In this document: positions 8,810-17,928 of the stretch, one piece after another
Layout: each line of letters begins with the position of its first letter
Numbering within the stretch: position 1 is the first letter of the stretch
NCBI GenBank assembly: GCA_964293305.1
Contig: CAXYYO010000008.1
Coordinates: 36,522-100,521, forward strand
DNA length: 64,000 nucleotides
Source: CALAGJ01 sp964293305
GTDB taxonomy: Bacteria > Bacteroidota > Bacteroidia > Chitinophagales > Chitinophagaceae
Direction: 5' to 3'
Translations under genes and position numbers: made by a program
Notes under the pieces: model-generated
Seen by the model: the letters and a program-made list of their open reading frames with translations, nothing else
Told to the model about the DNA's origin: nothing
Database searches by the model: none

Positions 8810-10083
8810 TTTTCTAACCTGATTTTAACGGCGGCAGCATGTGCTGATAGGCCTTCTGCTTCTGCCATAGTTATAATTGCATTTCCCAAGGCAGCCAAGC
8901 CGGCTTGACTTATTTTTTGTAGGCTAATTTTTTTCATAAAACTATCCAAATTTACTCCACTGTACATGCGTGCATAGCCATTGGTTGGCAATGTATGGTT
9001 GGTACCACTTGCATAGTCTCCGGCACTTTCCGGGGAGTAGTTGCCCAAAAATATGGAACCTGCATGATAAATTTGTGCAGCTATTACTTCTTCATTTTCA
9101 CCACATATTATCAGATGCTCTGCTGCATAGGCATTTGCTAGATCAATTCCCTGCTGTATGCATTCCACTAGTACAGCTTTACTGTGTATAAGCGCCTGTT
9201 CTATTATGTCTGCACGTGGTAGTGTTGCCATTTGAATCTTTATTTCTTTTTGCACTTCGTGCAATAATTTTTCGTGAGTGGTTATCAAAATCACTTGGCT
9301 ATCTTTTCCATGCTCAGCCTGCGATAATAAATCTGCAGCTACAAATTTTGCATTGGCTGTATGATCAGCTAGCACACATACTTCACTAGGCCCAGCCGGC
9401 ATATCAATGGCTACGCCATACTGCTGAGCAAGCTGCTTAGCCGCTGTAACATAAGCATTGCCCGGACCAAATATTTTATGTACGGCAGGAATAGTTTCGG
9501 TACCAAAACACAAAGCAGCTATAGCCTGCGCACCACCAACTTTATATATTTTTTTAACGCCGCATAAATGTGCCGCATAAAGAATGGCAGCATTTATTCG
9601 CCCATCACTATCTGGTGGCGTACAGAGTATTACTTCCTTACAACCTGCAATTTTTGCAGGTAATGCCAGCATAAGAATGGTGGAGAACAATGGTGCTGTA
9701 CCACCGGGAATATATAAGCCCACTTTTTCCAATGGCACGGATTTATATCGGCATGATACGCCAGGCATGGTCTCCACATAAAGCGTTTCTTTTAATTGTG
9801 CTGTATGAAAGCAGCTGATGTTTTTTGCTGCCAACATGATGGCATCTTTCAACACTTGTGGTGTATCGTTTATGGCATAAGTAATCTCATCATCAGTAAC
9901 CAATAATGATTCAATATGTACCTTATCAAAATTTTTTGTATACTGCTGAACAGCAGCATCACCGCCTACACGCACAGCCTCCATTATAGGTGCTATTGTT
10001 GTATAAAGCGCAGACATATCGGCCGCAGGTCTTTTTATAATCTCAGGCCATTGTAATGGCGATGGATTGTGATATAATTTCAT
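8806..10083 (-). CDS. hisD: Histidinol dehydrogenase
   Basis: 425 residues, the usual length for HisD. It oxidises histidinol to histidine in two NAD-dependent steps with a bound zinc. Family motifs include VGLYIPGGTAPL, the GPGNAYVTAAKQ segment, MPAGPSEVCVLAD and the C-terminal TNHTLPTNGYARMYSG. It begins 7 nt after hisG and its end overlaps hisC by 4 nt, so hisG-D-C-B form one transcript. Confidence 0.96.
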   Translation of the reverse strand: MKLYHNPSPLQWPEIIKRPAADMSALYTTIAPIMEAVRVGGDAAVQQYTKNFDKVHIESLLVTDDEITYAINDTPQVLKDAIMLAAKNISCFHTAQLKETLYVETMPGVSCRYKSVPLEKVGLYIPGGTAPLFSTILMLALPAKIAGCKEVILCTPPDSDGRINAAILYAAHLCGVKKIYKVGGAQAIAALCFGTETIPAVHKIFGPGNAYVTAAKQLAQQYGVAIDMPAGPSEVCVLADHTANAKFVAADLLSQAEHGKDSQVILITTHEKLLHEVQKEIKIQMATLPRADIIEQALIHSKAVLVECIQQGIDLANAYAAEHLIICGENEEVIAAQIYHAGSIFLGNYSPESAGDYASGTNHTLPTNGYARMYSGVNLDSFMKKISLQKISQAGLAALGNAIITMAEAEGLSAHAAAVKIRLEK

Positions 10084-10090
10084 AGGATTT

Positions 10091-10945
10091 TTATATGATC
10101 ATTTTTTCAATAGGTACCACCAAAATCCCTTCTGCTCCTGCTTCTTTTAGTTGTTCAATGATTTCCCAAAACTCATTTTCATTGAGTACACTATGTACAC
10201 TGCTCCAACCTTTATCTGCCAAAGGCAATACAGTAGGGCTTTTCATGCCGGGCAACATTGAGATGATTTGATCCAATTTTTCATTGGGTGCATTGAGCAA
10301 AATATATTTATTGTTTGCTGCTTTTTTTACAGCCCTTATACGAAAAAGTAATTTTTGAAGTAATGCCATTTGCACTGTGGACAATTGGTTATGCCTTATC
10401 ATCACTGCCTGCGATTCTAGTATGGTTATGGCCTCTTTTAGTCCATTCATGAGGAGGGTGGAGCCACTGCTTACTAGATCGCATATTACATCTGCAAGAC
10501 CAATGCCTGGTGCTATTTCTACACTACCACTTATTTCATGTACATCGGCAGATATATTGTGTTCCTTTAAATATTGATGTAGAATATTTGGATAGCTGGT
10601 GGCAATTCTTTTCCCTTGTAGAAAAGTAGGTCCTGTAAAATTTTCATTCCTTTTTATACCGATGGAAAGTCTGCATTTGCCATAACCTAAATACTCTTCT
10701 GTAATTACTTGCTTTTGTTTTTCAACTACTACATTTTCGCCTACAAAACCTATATCCGCCACACCATCTTGTATATACTCAGGTATATCATCATCCCGCA
10801 GGAAAAAAAGTTCTAACGGAAAATTTGTAGCTTCCGTTTTTAGTTTATGCATCCCGTTACTTACTTGAATGCCACAGTCTTTAAGCAGTTGCATTGAGGC
10901 TTCATGCAGACGCCCTGATTTCTGAATTGCTAATCTTAATTTCAT
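10091..10945 (-). CDS. hisG: ATP phosphoribosyltransferase, long form
   Basis: 284 residues, matching the long HisG form that carries its own C-terminal regulatory domain and needs no HisZ. It catalyses the first step, condensing ATP and PRPP, and is feedback-inhibited by histidine in this family. The start MKLRLAIQKSGRLHE and the ADIGFVGENVV and ISGSVEIAPGIGLADVI segments are characteristic. It is the first structural gene of the operon, about 9 nt after the T-tract of an attenuator-like hairpin, so its expression probably depends on readthrough. Confidence 0.95.
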   Translation of the reverse strand: MKLRLAIQKSGRLHEASMQLLKDCGIQVSNGMHKLKTEATNFPLELFFLRDDDIPEYIQDGVADIGFVGENVVVEKQKQVITEEYLGYGKCRLSIGIKRNENFTGPTFLQGKRIATSYPNILHQYLKEHNISADVHEISGSVEIAPGIGLADVICDLVSSGSTLLMNGLKEAITILESQAVMIRHNQLSTVQMALLQKLLFRIRAVKKAANNKYILLNAPNEKLDQIISMLPGMKSPTVLPLADKGWSSVHSVLNENEFWEIIEQLKEAGAEGILVVPIEKMII

Positions 10946-10953
10946 AATTCCAT

Positions 10954-10984
10954 AAAATAAAAAAGCTTACCATTTTGGTAAGCT
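10954..10984 (-). terminator. his operon attenuator (intrinsic terminator hairpin)
   Basis: On the minus strand AGCTTACCA, a 3-nt AAA loop and TGGTAAGCT form a perfect 9-bp stem followed by a run of six T and then ATTTTA. It lies between the leader peptide and hisG. The 5' arm contains CTTACC, which is complementary to GGTAAG in the last codons of the leader peptide, so a competing antiterminator can form. It could also simply end FKBP transcription, but the His-rich leader favours attenuation. Confidence 0.85.
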
Positions 10985-11009
10985 GTTATAATGTTATTAC
11001 ACATAAATA

Positions 11010-11063
11010 TCAATACTTACCGTTGTACGGAAAATAATGATGATGTATAATTGTTAATATCAT
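11010..11063 (-). CDS. hisL: His operon leader peptide
   Basis: A 17-codon reading frame, MILTIIHHHYFPYNGKY, with three consecutive His codons (CAT CAT CAT). Downstream parts show a classic attenuator layout. CCGT and ACGG (11020-11030) can form a 1:2 hairpin. GGTAAG (11016-11021) can instead pair with CTTACC of the terminator's 5' arm. A ribosome stalled on the His codons would cover CCGT, free ACGGTAAG to pair forward, and prevent the terminator. The peptide is too short for ordinary gene callers. The call rests on sequence logic alone, but all elements are present and correctly ordered. Confidence 0.85.
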   Translation of the reverse strand: MILTIIHHHYFPYNGKY

Positions 11064-11067
11064 AACC

Positions 11068-11096
11068 TAAAAATAAAGAGTTTGATGTATTACAAA
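11068..11096 (-). promoter_or_regulatory. his operon promoter
   Basis: On the minus strand TTTG (11093-11096) is followed after 17 bp by TATTTTTA (11068-11075), a 7/8 match to the -7 consensus TAnnTTTG. Transcription would start within a few bases of the leader ATG at 11063. This makes the his operon independent of the FKBP gene, which ends 18 nt upstream. Confidence 0.6.
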
Positions 11097-11113
11097 CCGA
11101 ATGATAAATTGTT

Positions 11114-11590
11114 TTAATTAATAGCTGATAAAGTAATGTTAAATACGAGAATGGCATCTGGAGGAATAATATAATTGCCAAACTGATCTTGCAAGCCCGC
11201 TCCATAACCCATGCTTGGAGGTAGATATAATGTAATAGAGCCCCCTTCTTTTACTAATGGCAAACCAGCTTGCCACCCAATGATTGTATAAGGAAGACTA
11301 ATGGGCACATCTGTACCCTGATCAAAAATACTGTCATCCGTATATTTACCTGTATAGTTTACGGTTATATTATCGCAACTGGTAGGGTTTGCACCTGTTC
11401 CTTCGGTATTAATCGTATAGAAAAAACCACGATAATCTTCTGTAGCCGTTATGGCCTTTGAACTGAGAAAGGTTCTCAAATTTTCAACTTCAGTAGCGGG
11501 AGCCACTGCCGTTATCTTTTCACATTCATTAGAACTCTTTGTGCAGGAGTTTAACAGTAATACCGAAATTAAAATGGATATATATTTCAT
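11114..11590 (-). CDS. FKBP-type peptidyl-prolyl isomerase lipoprotein
   Basis: 158 residues from the ATG that gives a lipoprotein signal with lipobox LLNSC. The C-terminal two thirds match an FKBP domain: ITVNYTGKYTDDSIFDQG, the WQAGLPLVKEGG segment and the closing SMGYGAGLQDQFGNYIIPPDAILVFNITL. Such proteins catalyse prolyl isomerisation of exported proteins at the outer or inner membrane. It stands as a single gene upstream of the his leader. Residues 15-60 are a low-similarity linker. Confidence 0.85.
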   Translation of the reverse strand: MKYISILISVLLLNSCTKSSNECEKITAVAPATEVENLRTFLSSKAITATEDYRGFFYTINTEGTGANPTSCDNITVNYTGKYTDDSIFDQGTDVPISLPYTIIGWQAGLPLVKEGGSITLYLPPSMGYGAGLQDQFGNYIIPPDAILVFNITLSAIN

Positions 11591-11611
11591 AATTATAATA
11601 AAAGCGGACAA

Positions 11612-12131
11612 ATGTAGTGCTTTACATGCTTAGACATGATTGCTGGACTTTTGCTGCTTCTTTTTTATATTTTAAATCGTTAATATTATTGCATTAGGGA
11701 AAATAAGGTTTACAATTTTTTAGGGTAACTTATACCACAGGTCGATGCGGTTATGCACAATTCAAAATGAAAATAAAAATATAGATTCCTCCAAAAAACG
11801 TTTTGGCTTAAAAGCCTGCCTGGCCTTAATCTTCAGAAAAATGAATGCATATTGGCATTGTGCATAATTATATTTATCCCCTACAAAATGTTATTATATC
11901 ATTTTTTTCAGTGGGTAATTTTAGATTTTTGTGGATAAAGCGATTTTTAATGATCATAAGATGGTGTTTTTTGTGAATAATTAGTCATTAATATACAATA
12001 AGTAAACTTTTAAATTGCTGTTAAACCATTACCAGCAAATTACTTTTGCAGCCGCATTTAGCTGAAGCGTAAATCAGCTTGTACGGAGAAAGGATCATTT
12101 AACATCAATCTAAAATCCCTATACTGAATAA
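11612..12131. other. 520-bp AT-rich intergenic region with clustered DnaA-box matches
   Basis: No coding frame is convincing here. Four 9-mers fit TTATNCACA: 11751-11759 (plus), 11859-11867 (minus), 11930-11938 (minus; TTATCCACA, the exact E. coli consensus) and 11972-11980 (minus). Very AT-rich runs lie between and around them. The region precedes dnaB. It may be a replication origin or a DnaA-controlled promoter region; gene orientation around it does not settle which. Confidence 0.5.
12015..12048 (+). promoter_or_regulatory. dnaB promoter
   Basis: A TTG at 12015-12017 and TACTTTTG at 12041-12048 fit the Bacteroidota -33/-7 pattern with a 23-bp spacer, at the long end of the accepted range. 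The predicted transcript has a leader of about 75 nt before the dnaB ATG. The four DnaA-box matches lie immediately upstream. Confidence 0.5.
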
Positions 12132-13721
12132 ATGGAAATAACAAATTTAAATAAAGACAGACGTAAAAGAAAACTGGCACCTGACGTAAGTGCCTCAACC
12201 CTATATGGAAAAATACCGCCACAAGCAAGGGATTTAGAAGAAGCGGTACTGGGTGGAATATTGCTAGAAAAAAGTGGTTTTGATTCTGTCATTGAAATAT
12301 TACAGCCTGAATGTTTCTATGTAGATGCGCACCAAATCATTTTCAAATGTTTTCAATCATTGGCAGAAAAAAATATGCCCATAGACATGCTTACCGTGAT
12401 TGAAGAATTAAAATTTAAAGAACAACTTGATTTGGTTGGTGGTCCTTATTATATCAGTAAACTTACCAATACTGTTGTATCTACTGCCAATATAGAAACC
12501 CATGCCCGAATAGTACTACAGAAGTTTATTCAAAGGGAGCTGATACGGATCAGCGGAGAAATAATACATGATGCTTATGAGGATAGTACAGATGTTTTTG
12601 ACCTGCTGGATGAAAGTGAAAGCAAGATGTTTAACATTACCAATAACTATCTCAAAAAGAACTATGAGGATATTGGAAATGTATTGGCCAAAGCCATTAA
12701 TCGTATAGATGAATTGCGTACTAAAACCGAAGATATCAGTGGAGTACCTAGTGGCTTTCCGTCGGTGGATCGTATTACTTATGGCTGGCAACCAACCGAT
12801 TTAATTATTGTAGCAGCTAGACCATCCGTTGGTAAAACAGCACTAGCATTAAACCTAGCACGGAATGCTGCATTACACCCCAAAAAACCAACACCGGTGG
12901 CAGTGTTTTCTTTGGAGATGAGTGCTGCACAGTTAGTACAACGTATTCTTTCCGCTGAAAGTGAAATAGCCCTTGAAAAAATTGCTAGAGGCAAAATGGA
13001 AGAATATGAATACCAACAACTACTCAATAAAGGACTGAAAAGATTAGAGCCTGCACCAATTTTTATTGACGATACAGCTGCGCTGAATATTTTTGAATTT
13101 AGAGCAAAAGCAAGACGGTTGGTTAATAAACATAAAGTAGGTGTTATTATCATTGACTATTTACAATTGATGAGTGGAAGTGGAGACAGAAATAGTAACC
13201 GTGAGCAGGAAATAAGTAATATATCTAGAAACTTGAAAGCGCTTGCCAAAGAACTCAACATTCCAATCATTGCACTCAGTCAGCTGAGCCGTGCTGTAGA
13301 AACAAGAAAGGAAAGTAAAATGCCACAATTGAGTGACTTGCGTGAATCAGGAGCCATAGAGCAGGATGCTGATATGGTCATGTTTATCTACCGGCCTGAG
13401 TACTATGAAAATATGATGAATGAAAACGGAGAAAGTACGAAGGGAGAAACCCATATTAAAATAGCAAAACATAGAAATGGTGCTTTGGATATTATAAAGC
13501 TAAAAGCACTATTGCATATACAGAAATTTGTAGAATGGGATGATGGCCCTGCGGGCAATGGCTTTACACCAGGTGGAAACTGGAAACCCATTGGCCCTTC
13601 TCCAATGCCACAAAACACGGGCAATGCAGGAAATGATCCTGCCAGATTCTTTATTCAAAAGGAAAGCAGAATGAATGCAGATGAATATGATGAAGGATTT
13701 GAGGGAGATACTCCTTTTTAA
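12132..13721 (+). CDS. dnaB: Replicative DNA helicase
   Basis: 529 residues. The N-terminal domain (about 25-130) mediates hexamer contacts and primase binding. The C-terminal RecA-like motor has Walker A ARPSVGKT at 229-236, Walker B VGVIIIDYLQLM and the DLRESGAIEQDADMVMF segment. No intein interrupts it. The last 50 residues are a Gly/Pro/Asn-rich tail. DnaB unwinds DNA at the replication fork. It is monocistronic and converges with the VWA gene. Confidence 0.96.
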   Translation: MEITNLNKDRRKRKLAPDVSASTLYGKIPPQARDLEEAVLGGILLEKSGFDSVIEILQPECFYVDAHQIIFKCFQSLAEKNMPIDMLTVIEELKFKEQLDLVGGPYYISKLTNTVVSTANIETHARIVLQKFIQRELIRISGEIIHDAYEDSTDVFDLLDESESKMFNITNNYLKKNYEDIGNVLAKAINRIDELRTKTEDISGVPSGFPSVDRITYGWQPTDLIIVAARPSVGKTALALNLARNAALHPKKPTPVAVFSLEMSAAQLVQRILSAESEIALEKIARGKMEEYEYQQLLNKGLKRLEPAPIFIDDTAALNIFEFRAKARRLVNKHKVGVIIIDYLQLMSGSGDRNSNREQEISNISRNLKALAKELNIPIIALSQLSRAVETRKESKMPQLSDLRESGAIEQDADMVMFIYRPEYYENMMNENGESTKGETHIKIAKHRNGALDIIKLKALLHIQKFVEWDDGPAGNGFTPGGNWKPIGPSPMPQNTGNAGNDPARFFIQKESRMNADEYDEGFEGDTPF

Positions 13722-13750
13722 AATAATTTTTTCAAAAAACCAATAAGATT

Positions 13751-15556
13751 TTACTCAGCATCAGTATCCCTTTTTTTCTTCTTATGCTTTGGGGTGTCAG
13801 CATATATTTTTTTAGCATCTTGCATAAGTTGTAGCAACTCATTTTGAAGTAGGCTGTTTTTGCTTACATGCATAGTTGTAAACTTTATGAGGTCATCCCA
13901 ACTGTAGCCTTTTACTAGTTTGCTCTTCTTAAGTAATTCACCAAACATGATGATGCTTGTGGCAAATTTTATGGTACTATCCGTTTTTGTCCATGGTATG
14001 TAATTATAGGGCATATGCCATAGCACAGTTGTATCTGTGTTATAGTCGATTGTTTTATAATGCAGTGTAATATTTGCAAATGAAGCATTGGCTGGTATAG
14101 AGTAATTACAATCTAATGGTTCGTATTCAAATACGGCGGTGGTATGATGTGCTGCGCCTAATTCTCCACCTTCTATTTCTGTACTGTTTATTTTTATTTC
14201 AGATGCTTTGTTGTCAAAACCTATTAAGCGATATCGCTTTACATATTCAGGATTAAAATCAACTGTTGCATATACATCATTTGCTACCGTAAACAATGAT
14301 TTTGTAAACTCTTTTACAAATATTTTTTCCGCCTCCGGCAATGCATCGATATAAGTAAAATTTCCATTTCCCTTTCGTGCCAGCCCTTCAAGTTTACTGT
14401 TTTTATAATTGCCCATACCAACACCAATACAGCTGAGGTAAATACCCTTATTGCGATATTGCAGTACTAAATCTTCAAGGTCCATATCATTTACAAGACC
14501 CACATTAAAATCACCATCAGTGGCTAAAATTATCCTGTTTTGAGCAGATGGATTATACATCCTTTTTGCAACATTAAAAGCCAGTCGCAATGCTGATTCT
14601 CCTGGGGTATCTCCATTTGGGGTTAGTTGATCTATAGCATTTTTGATACGCTCTTTATCTAAGCCACTTGTGGGCTGAAGCAGTATGGCAGAAATGCCCC
14701 CGTATACAACAATGGCGATAGTATCCTGGGTTCTTAAATTTTTTGAAAGTAGTTTCAACCCTTGTTGAATTAATGGCAACCTATTTGGCTGATCCATTGA
14801 CCCAGATACATCTATAAGAAAAATGAGATTTGCCGGAGGTAAGCTATCCAACTTAAAGCGGGGTGCTTCAATATTTATAAAAAATAATTTGTTACCGGTT
14901 TTCCAAGGTGCTTTCGTAGTAAGGGTTTTACATTGAAATGTATCCGAAGAAAGCGTGTCATTTTGCAATGAGATATCAAAATAATTGAGCATTTCTTCAA
15001 TGCGGACTGCATCGGGAGGCACAGTCATTTCATTATTTATAAACCTCCGCACATTACTATAACTTGCCCTATCAATATGCAAAGCAAAACCCGTTTGTGG
15101 ATAGCCTGTTGTTTCTAAAAATTCATTTTCAACAATAGCAGCATAGCTTTCTGCACCATGATAATAAACTACATTTTGCTGCTGCAATGAATCTTTAGAA
15201 AATGATATTATTTTATGTCGACCACTTAGTAGCCCTTCGGGCAATATTTGTAAATGATAAATATTGAATCTATTGGCATAAGCAATGGTATGTAAAGTGT
15301 CAAATCCGTCAGCAAATACAATTATACTATCTACTGAAATACGGGAGGGCAAGCCAAAGGAGCCTGTATTTCCGGACTCGAATACAATACCCGGCCTGTT
15401 TTTTAATACAATTTTTGCGCCATATAAACCACGTCCTTTTTCATCATTTACCATGCCACGCATATAAAACTGTGCAGCTATATTTGATGGAATCAGAAAA
15501 GATAAAAAAATAAGATATGTAGAGATTGATTTTATGATAACAGATTTATCAAACAA
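13751..15556 (-). CDS. VWA-domain protein, YfbK-like, with N-terminal carboxypeptidase-regulatory-like domain
   Basis: 601 residues. A signal peptide (about 1-28) is followed by a carboxypeptidase-regulatory-like beta domain (about 30-110). A YfbK-type segment comes next, with GYPQTGFALHIDRASYSNVRRFIN and RIEEMLNYF, and then a von Willebrand A domain with an intact MIDAS start, IDVSGSM. The C-terminal third resembles the DUF3520-type region. The exported domain mix suggests an adhesive or scaffolding envelope protein. The C-terminus is highly charged (KKKKRD). The function is unproven. Confidence 0.82.
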   Translation of the reverse strand: MFDKSVIIKSISTYLIFLSFLIPSNIAAQFYMRGMVNDEKGRGLYGAKIVLKNRPGIVFESGNTGSFGLPSRISVDSIIVFADGFDTLHTIAYANRFNIYHLQILPEGLLSGRHKIISFSKDSLQQQNVVYYHGAESYAAIVENEFLETTGYPQTGFALHIDRASYSNVRRFINNEMTVPPDAVRIEEMLNYFDISLQNDTLSSDTFQCKTLTTKAPWKTGNKLFFINIEAPRFKLDSLPPANLIFLIDVSGSMDQPNRLPLIQQGLKLLSKNLRTQDTIAIVVYGGISAILLQPTSGLDKERIKNAIDQLTPNGDTPGESALRLAFNVAKRMYNPSAQNRIILATDGDFNVGLVNDMDLEDLVLQYRNKGIYLSCIGVGMGNYKNSKLEGLARKGNGNFTYIDALPEAEKIFVKEFTKSLFTVANDVYATVDFNPEYVKRYRLIGFDNKASEIKINSTEIEGGELGAAHHTTAVFEYEPLDCNYSIPANASFANITLHYKTIDYNTDTTVLWHMPYNYIPWTKTDSTIKFATSIIMFGELLKKSKLVKGYSWDDLIKFTTMHVSKNSLLQNELLQLMQDAKKIYADTPKHKKKKRDTDAE

Positions 15557-15634
15557 AAATAGAGTTTCAGCACTAACTCAGTTATGAATTGCCAATCCTT
15601 TGTCTTATGTGAGTATGTTTTTACGCTACCTTGA

Positions 15635-16174
15635 CTAAAGTTTCTCCTCAGCCAACTGATAGATAGCATCCAGATTGCGTCCTTGTCCATCGTAATCTAG
15701 TCCATATCCTACCACAAATTTATTAGGTATTGTAAAGCAACAATAATCAATAGGAATATCAAAAATTGTAGCTTCCGGTTTGTGAAGTAATACGGCTATT
15801 TTTAAAGAAGCGGGTTGCATATTTAGAATTTGAGGTAAAAACTGGTGCATGGTTTTGCCAGTGTCAATAATATCCTCTAGAATGATGATATGCCTGTCTT
15901 TGATATCTGCATCTAAACCAATTGATGTAATAACATGGCCGGTAGATGTGGTGCCCTTATAAGAAGCTAATTTAATAAAAGATATTTCTGCCGAAATGCT
16001 CAACTGTTTAAAAAGATCGGAGGCAAACATGAATGAGCCATTTAGTATGGCAATAAATAATGGCGTTTTACCCAGATAATCTTTATCTAAATTTTTGGCA
16101 AGTTCTTGCACACGCTCTTGTATCACTTCTTTAGTGAGGTATGGAATAAAGGATTTATCGTGTACCTGTACCAT
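15635..16174 (-). CDS. hpt: Hypoxanthine phosphoribosyltransferase
   Basis: 179 residues, a normal Hpt length. The PRPP-binding motif ILEDIIDTGKT lies at about residues 98-108. Hpt salvages hypoxanthine and guanine to IMP and GMP. It starts 2 nt after the glucosaminidase gene on the same strand and so probably shares its transcript, although the functions are unrelated. Confidence 0.92.
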   Translation of the reverse strand: MVQVHDKSFIPYLTKEVIQERVQELAKNLDKDYLGKTPLFIAILNGSFMFASDLFKQLSISAEISFIKLASYKGTTSTGHVITSIGLDADIKDRHIIILEDIIDTGKTMHQFLPQILNMQPASLKIAVLLHKPEATIFDIPIDYCCFTIPNKFVVGYGLDYDGQGRNLDAIYQLAEEKL

Positions 16175-16176
16175 AA

Positions 16177-17205
16177 TTATTTTTTTGAAAATAAAGATTG
16201 TCTACCATTTGGCTGCAGCCTTATTTTCTGGTTGGCCTCTATGGCAGTAGCCACAGAAAAATCATTATACTGCCGAAGGCTTTCTAATCTTACACCTTCT
16301 GATTGTGCTATATCATATAAAGTTTCTCCAGGATGTACAGCATAAAATTCTGATGCCCCTGTTTTTGCTTTCCGCTCTAAAAAAATTAGCTGGCTTTTTT
16401 CTAAAATATCCATGCCATTGGTGAGTTCATTATAACTGAGTAACTGTGCATAGCTTAATTTATACTGCGCCGCTACTGACAATAATGAAGTGCCCGCATT
16501 TATCAATAATACTTTGGTATGATTAATTTGAAATACACCCTGTGGGTAATCAATGGCAACATTTTCATCTGGTTGCACAGTATGATTATCAATGGGAGTT
16601 ATCGGATTTACTGCAACAGCATCTTCATCTACATTTTCTACCATTGGAGGTAAAGTAGAACTTAAATTTTCATTAAGCGCATCAGATGATAATTCAATAT
16701 TTACAATATTATTGAGCTGATAATTTTCGATAAGCCGAATTAATTTTTGAGCATAAGTAGGACTAGTGGCATAGCCTGCTTTTTTTAGACCATTACACCA
16801 GGCTTTATAGTCGTCAGTACTAATGTCAAACAGAAAACTATAATTGGGTTTACTGCGCAAAAAATTAGAATGGTCTTTGTATGATTCATTTACATTTTGA
16901 TAACTGCGAAAGCACTCATTGCGTTCATCATCATCTGAATAAGCCACGCTTCCCATCCAATCACTTTTACATTTAATTCCAAAATGATTATTGGCAGATA
17001 CCGCCAATTCACTTTGACCTGCCTGCGATTCTAAAATGCCCTGTGCCAAGGTGATACATGCCGGAACACCAGTACGTTGCATTTCTCCCAATGCCATCTC
17101 TTTGTATGTATTGATATAAGAAAGGATGTATGCATTATCCTGTGCATGCAATCCATTTGCAAAAGCAATTAGACAAATACATAATATTTTTTGAATAGTT
17201 CGCAT
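16177..17205 (-). CDS. Secreted glucosaminidase with two LysM domains
   Basis: 342 residues from the ATG giving a clean signal peptide (MRTIQKILCICLIAFANGLHA). The glucosaminidase domain covers about residues 25-170: ACITLAQGILESQAGQSELA holds the likely catalytic Glu, and NNHFGIKCKSDWMGSVAYSDD follows. Two LysM-type repeats lie in the C-terminal half, the last beginning FYAVHPGETLYDIAQSEGV. It should cleave N-acetylglucosamine linkages in peptidoglycan during wall remodelling. Confidence 0.9.
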   Translation of the reverse strand: MRTIQKILCICLIAFANGLHAQDNAYILSYINTYKEMALGEMQRTGVPACITLAQGILESQAGQSELAVSANNHFGIKCKSDWMGSVAYSDDDERNECFRSYQNVNESYKDHSNFLRSKPNYSFLFDISTDDYKAWCNGLKKAGYATSPTYAQKLIRLIENYQLNNIVNIELSSDALNENLSSTLPPMVENVDEDAVAVNPITPIDNHTVQPDENVAIDYPQGVFQINHTKVLLINAGTSLLSVAAQYKLSYAQLLSYNELTNGMDILEKSQLIFLERKAKTGASEFYAVHPGETLYDIAQSEGVRLESLRQYNDFSVATAIEANQKIRLQPNGRQSLFSKK

Positions 17206-17288
17206 GACTTTAGCCTGCAAATAAATTACATATTTCATCAAAACATCAGATGTGTATGAAAACTTTAGCTGTTAAAATTCATCCACAA

Positions 17289-17924
17289 TTATAGTTTTCT
17301 AATCATTGTAATACCATCACGCACCGTTAGCATTACCTGCTCCGTACTTGGGTCTGCAGCTACCATTTTATTAAAACCATCAATCGCTAAAGCATTTTTT
17401 CCCTTTATATTATCACCAAGCACCTGACCATGAAAGAGCGTATTGTCCGCCAGCATTATTCCTTGCTGACTCAGCCGTGGTAGGAGAAGATTATAATAGG
17501 CAGAATAGGCAGTTTTATCTGCATCAATAAACACGAGATCCCATTCAAAATTTAGTTGGGGAATGATGGTTTTTGCATCACCTCGGTGCAAAATAATTTG
17601 ATCTTTATAAACTGATCGATTAAAAAAAGATTGTGCTGTATCCGCATCTTCTACTCTACATTCAATGGTATGCAACTGACCAGCCGAGTGCAAGCCAGCA
17701 GCCAGACAAAGGGCACTAAATCCTGTAAATGTTCCTATCTCTAGAATGTGCATTGGCATTTTTATTTTAGAAATCATTGTCAATAGTTCTCCTTGCAAGA
17801 GTCCGCTGATCATATGCGCTTCTTTGTGATGTGAGATGGTATAATTATATACCTCCTGCAAAAGAGCAGGCATGGCCGTACTATGATTAACGGCATATTG
17901 CTCCGCAAGCTGATCAACAAGCAT
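17289..17924 (-). CDS. Class I SAM-dependent O-methyltransferase
   Basis: 211 residues, the size of the caffeoyl-CoA/catechol O-methyltransferase family. The SAM site is ILEIGTFTGFSALCLAAGL, and the DLVFIDADKTAYSAYYNLLLPRL strand supplies the metal-binding acidic residues. The true substrate cannot be told from sequence. It starts 4 nt after the symporter gene and is very likely co-transcribed with it. Confidence 0.88.
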   Translation of the reverse strand: MLVDQLAEQYAVNHSTAMPALLQEVYNYTISHHKEAHMISGLLQGELLTMISKIKMPMHILEIGTFTGFSALCLAAGLHSAGQLHTIECRVEDADTAQSFFNRSVYKDQIILHRGDAKTIIPQLNFEWDLVFIDADKTAYSAYYNLLLPRLSQQGIMLADNTLFHGQVLGDNIKGKNALAIDGFNKMVAADPSTEQVMLTVRDGITMIRKL

Positions 17925-17928
17925 TTAC

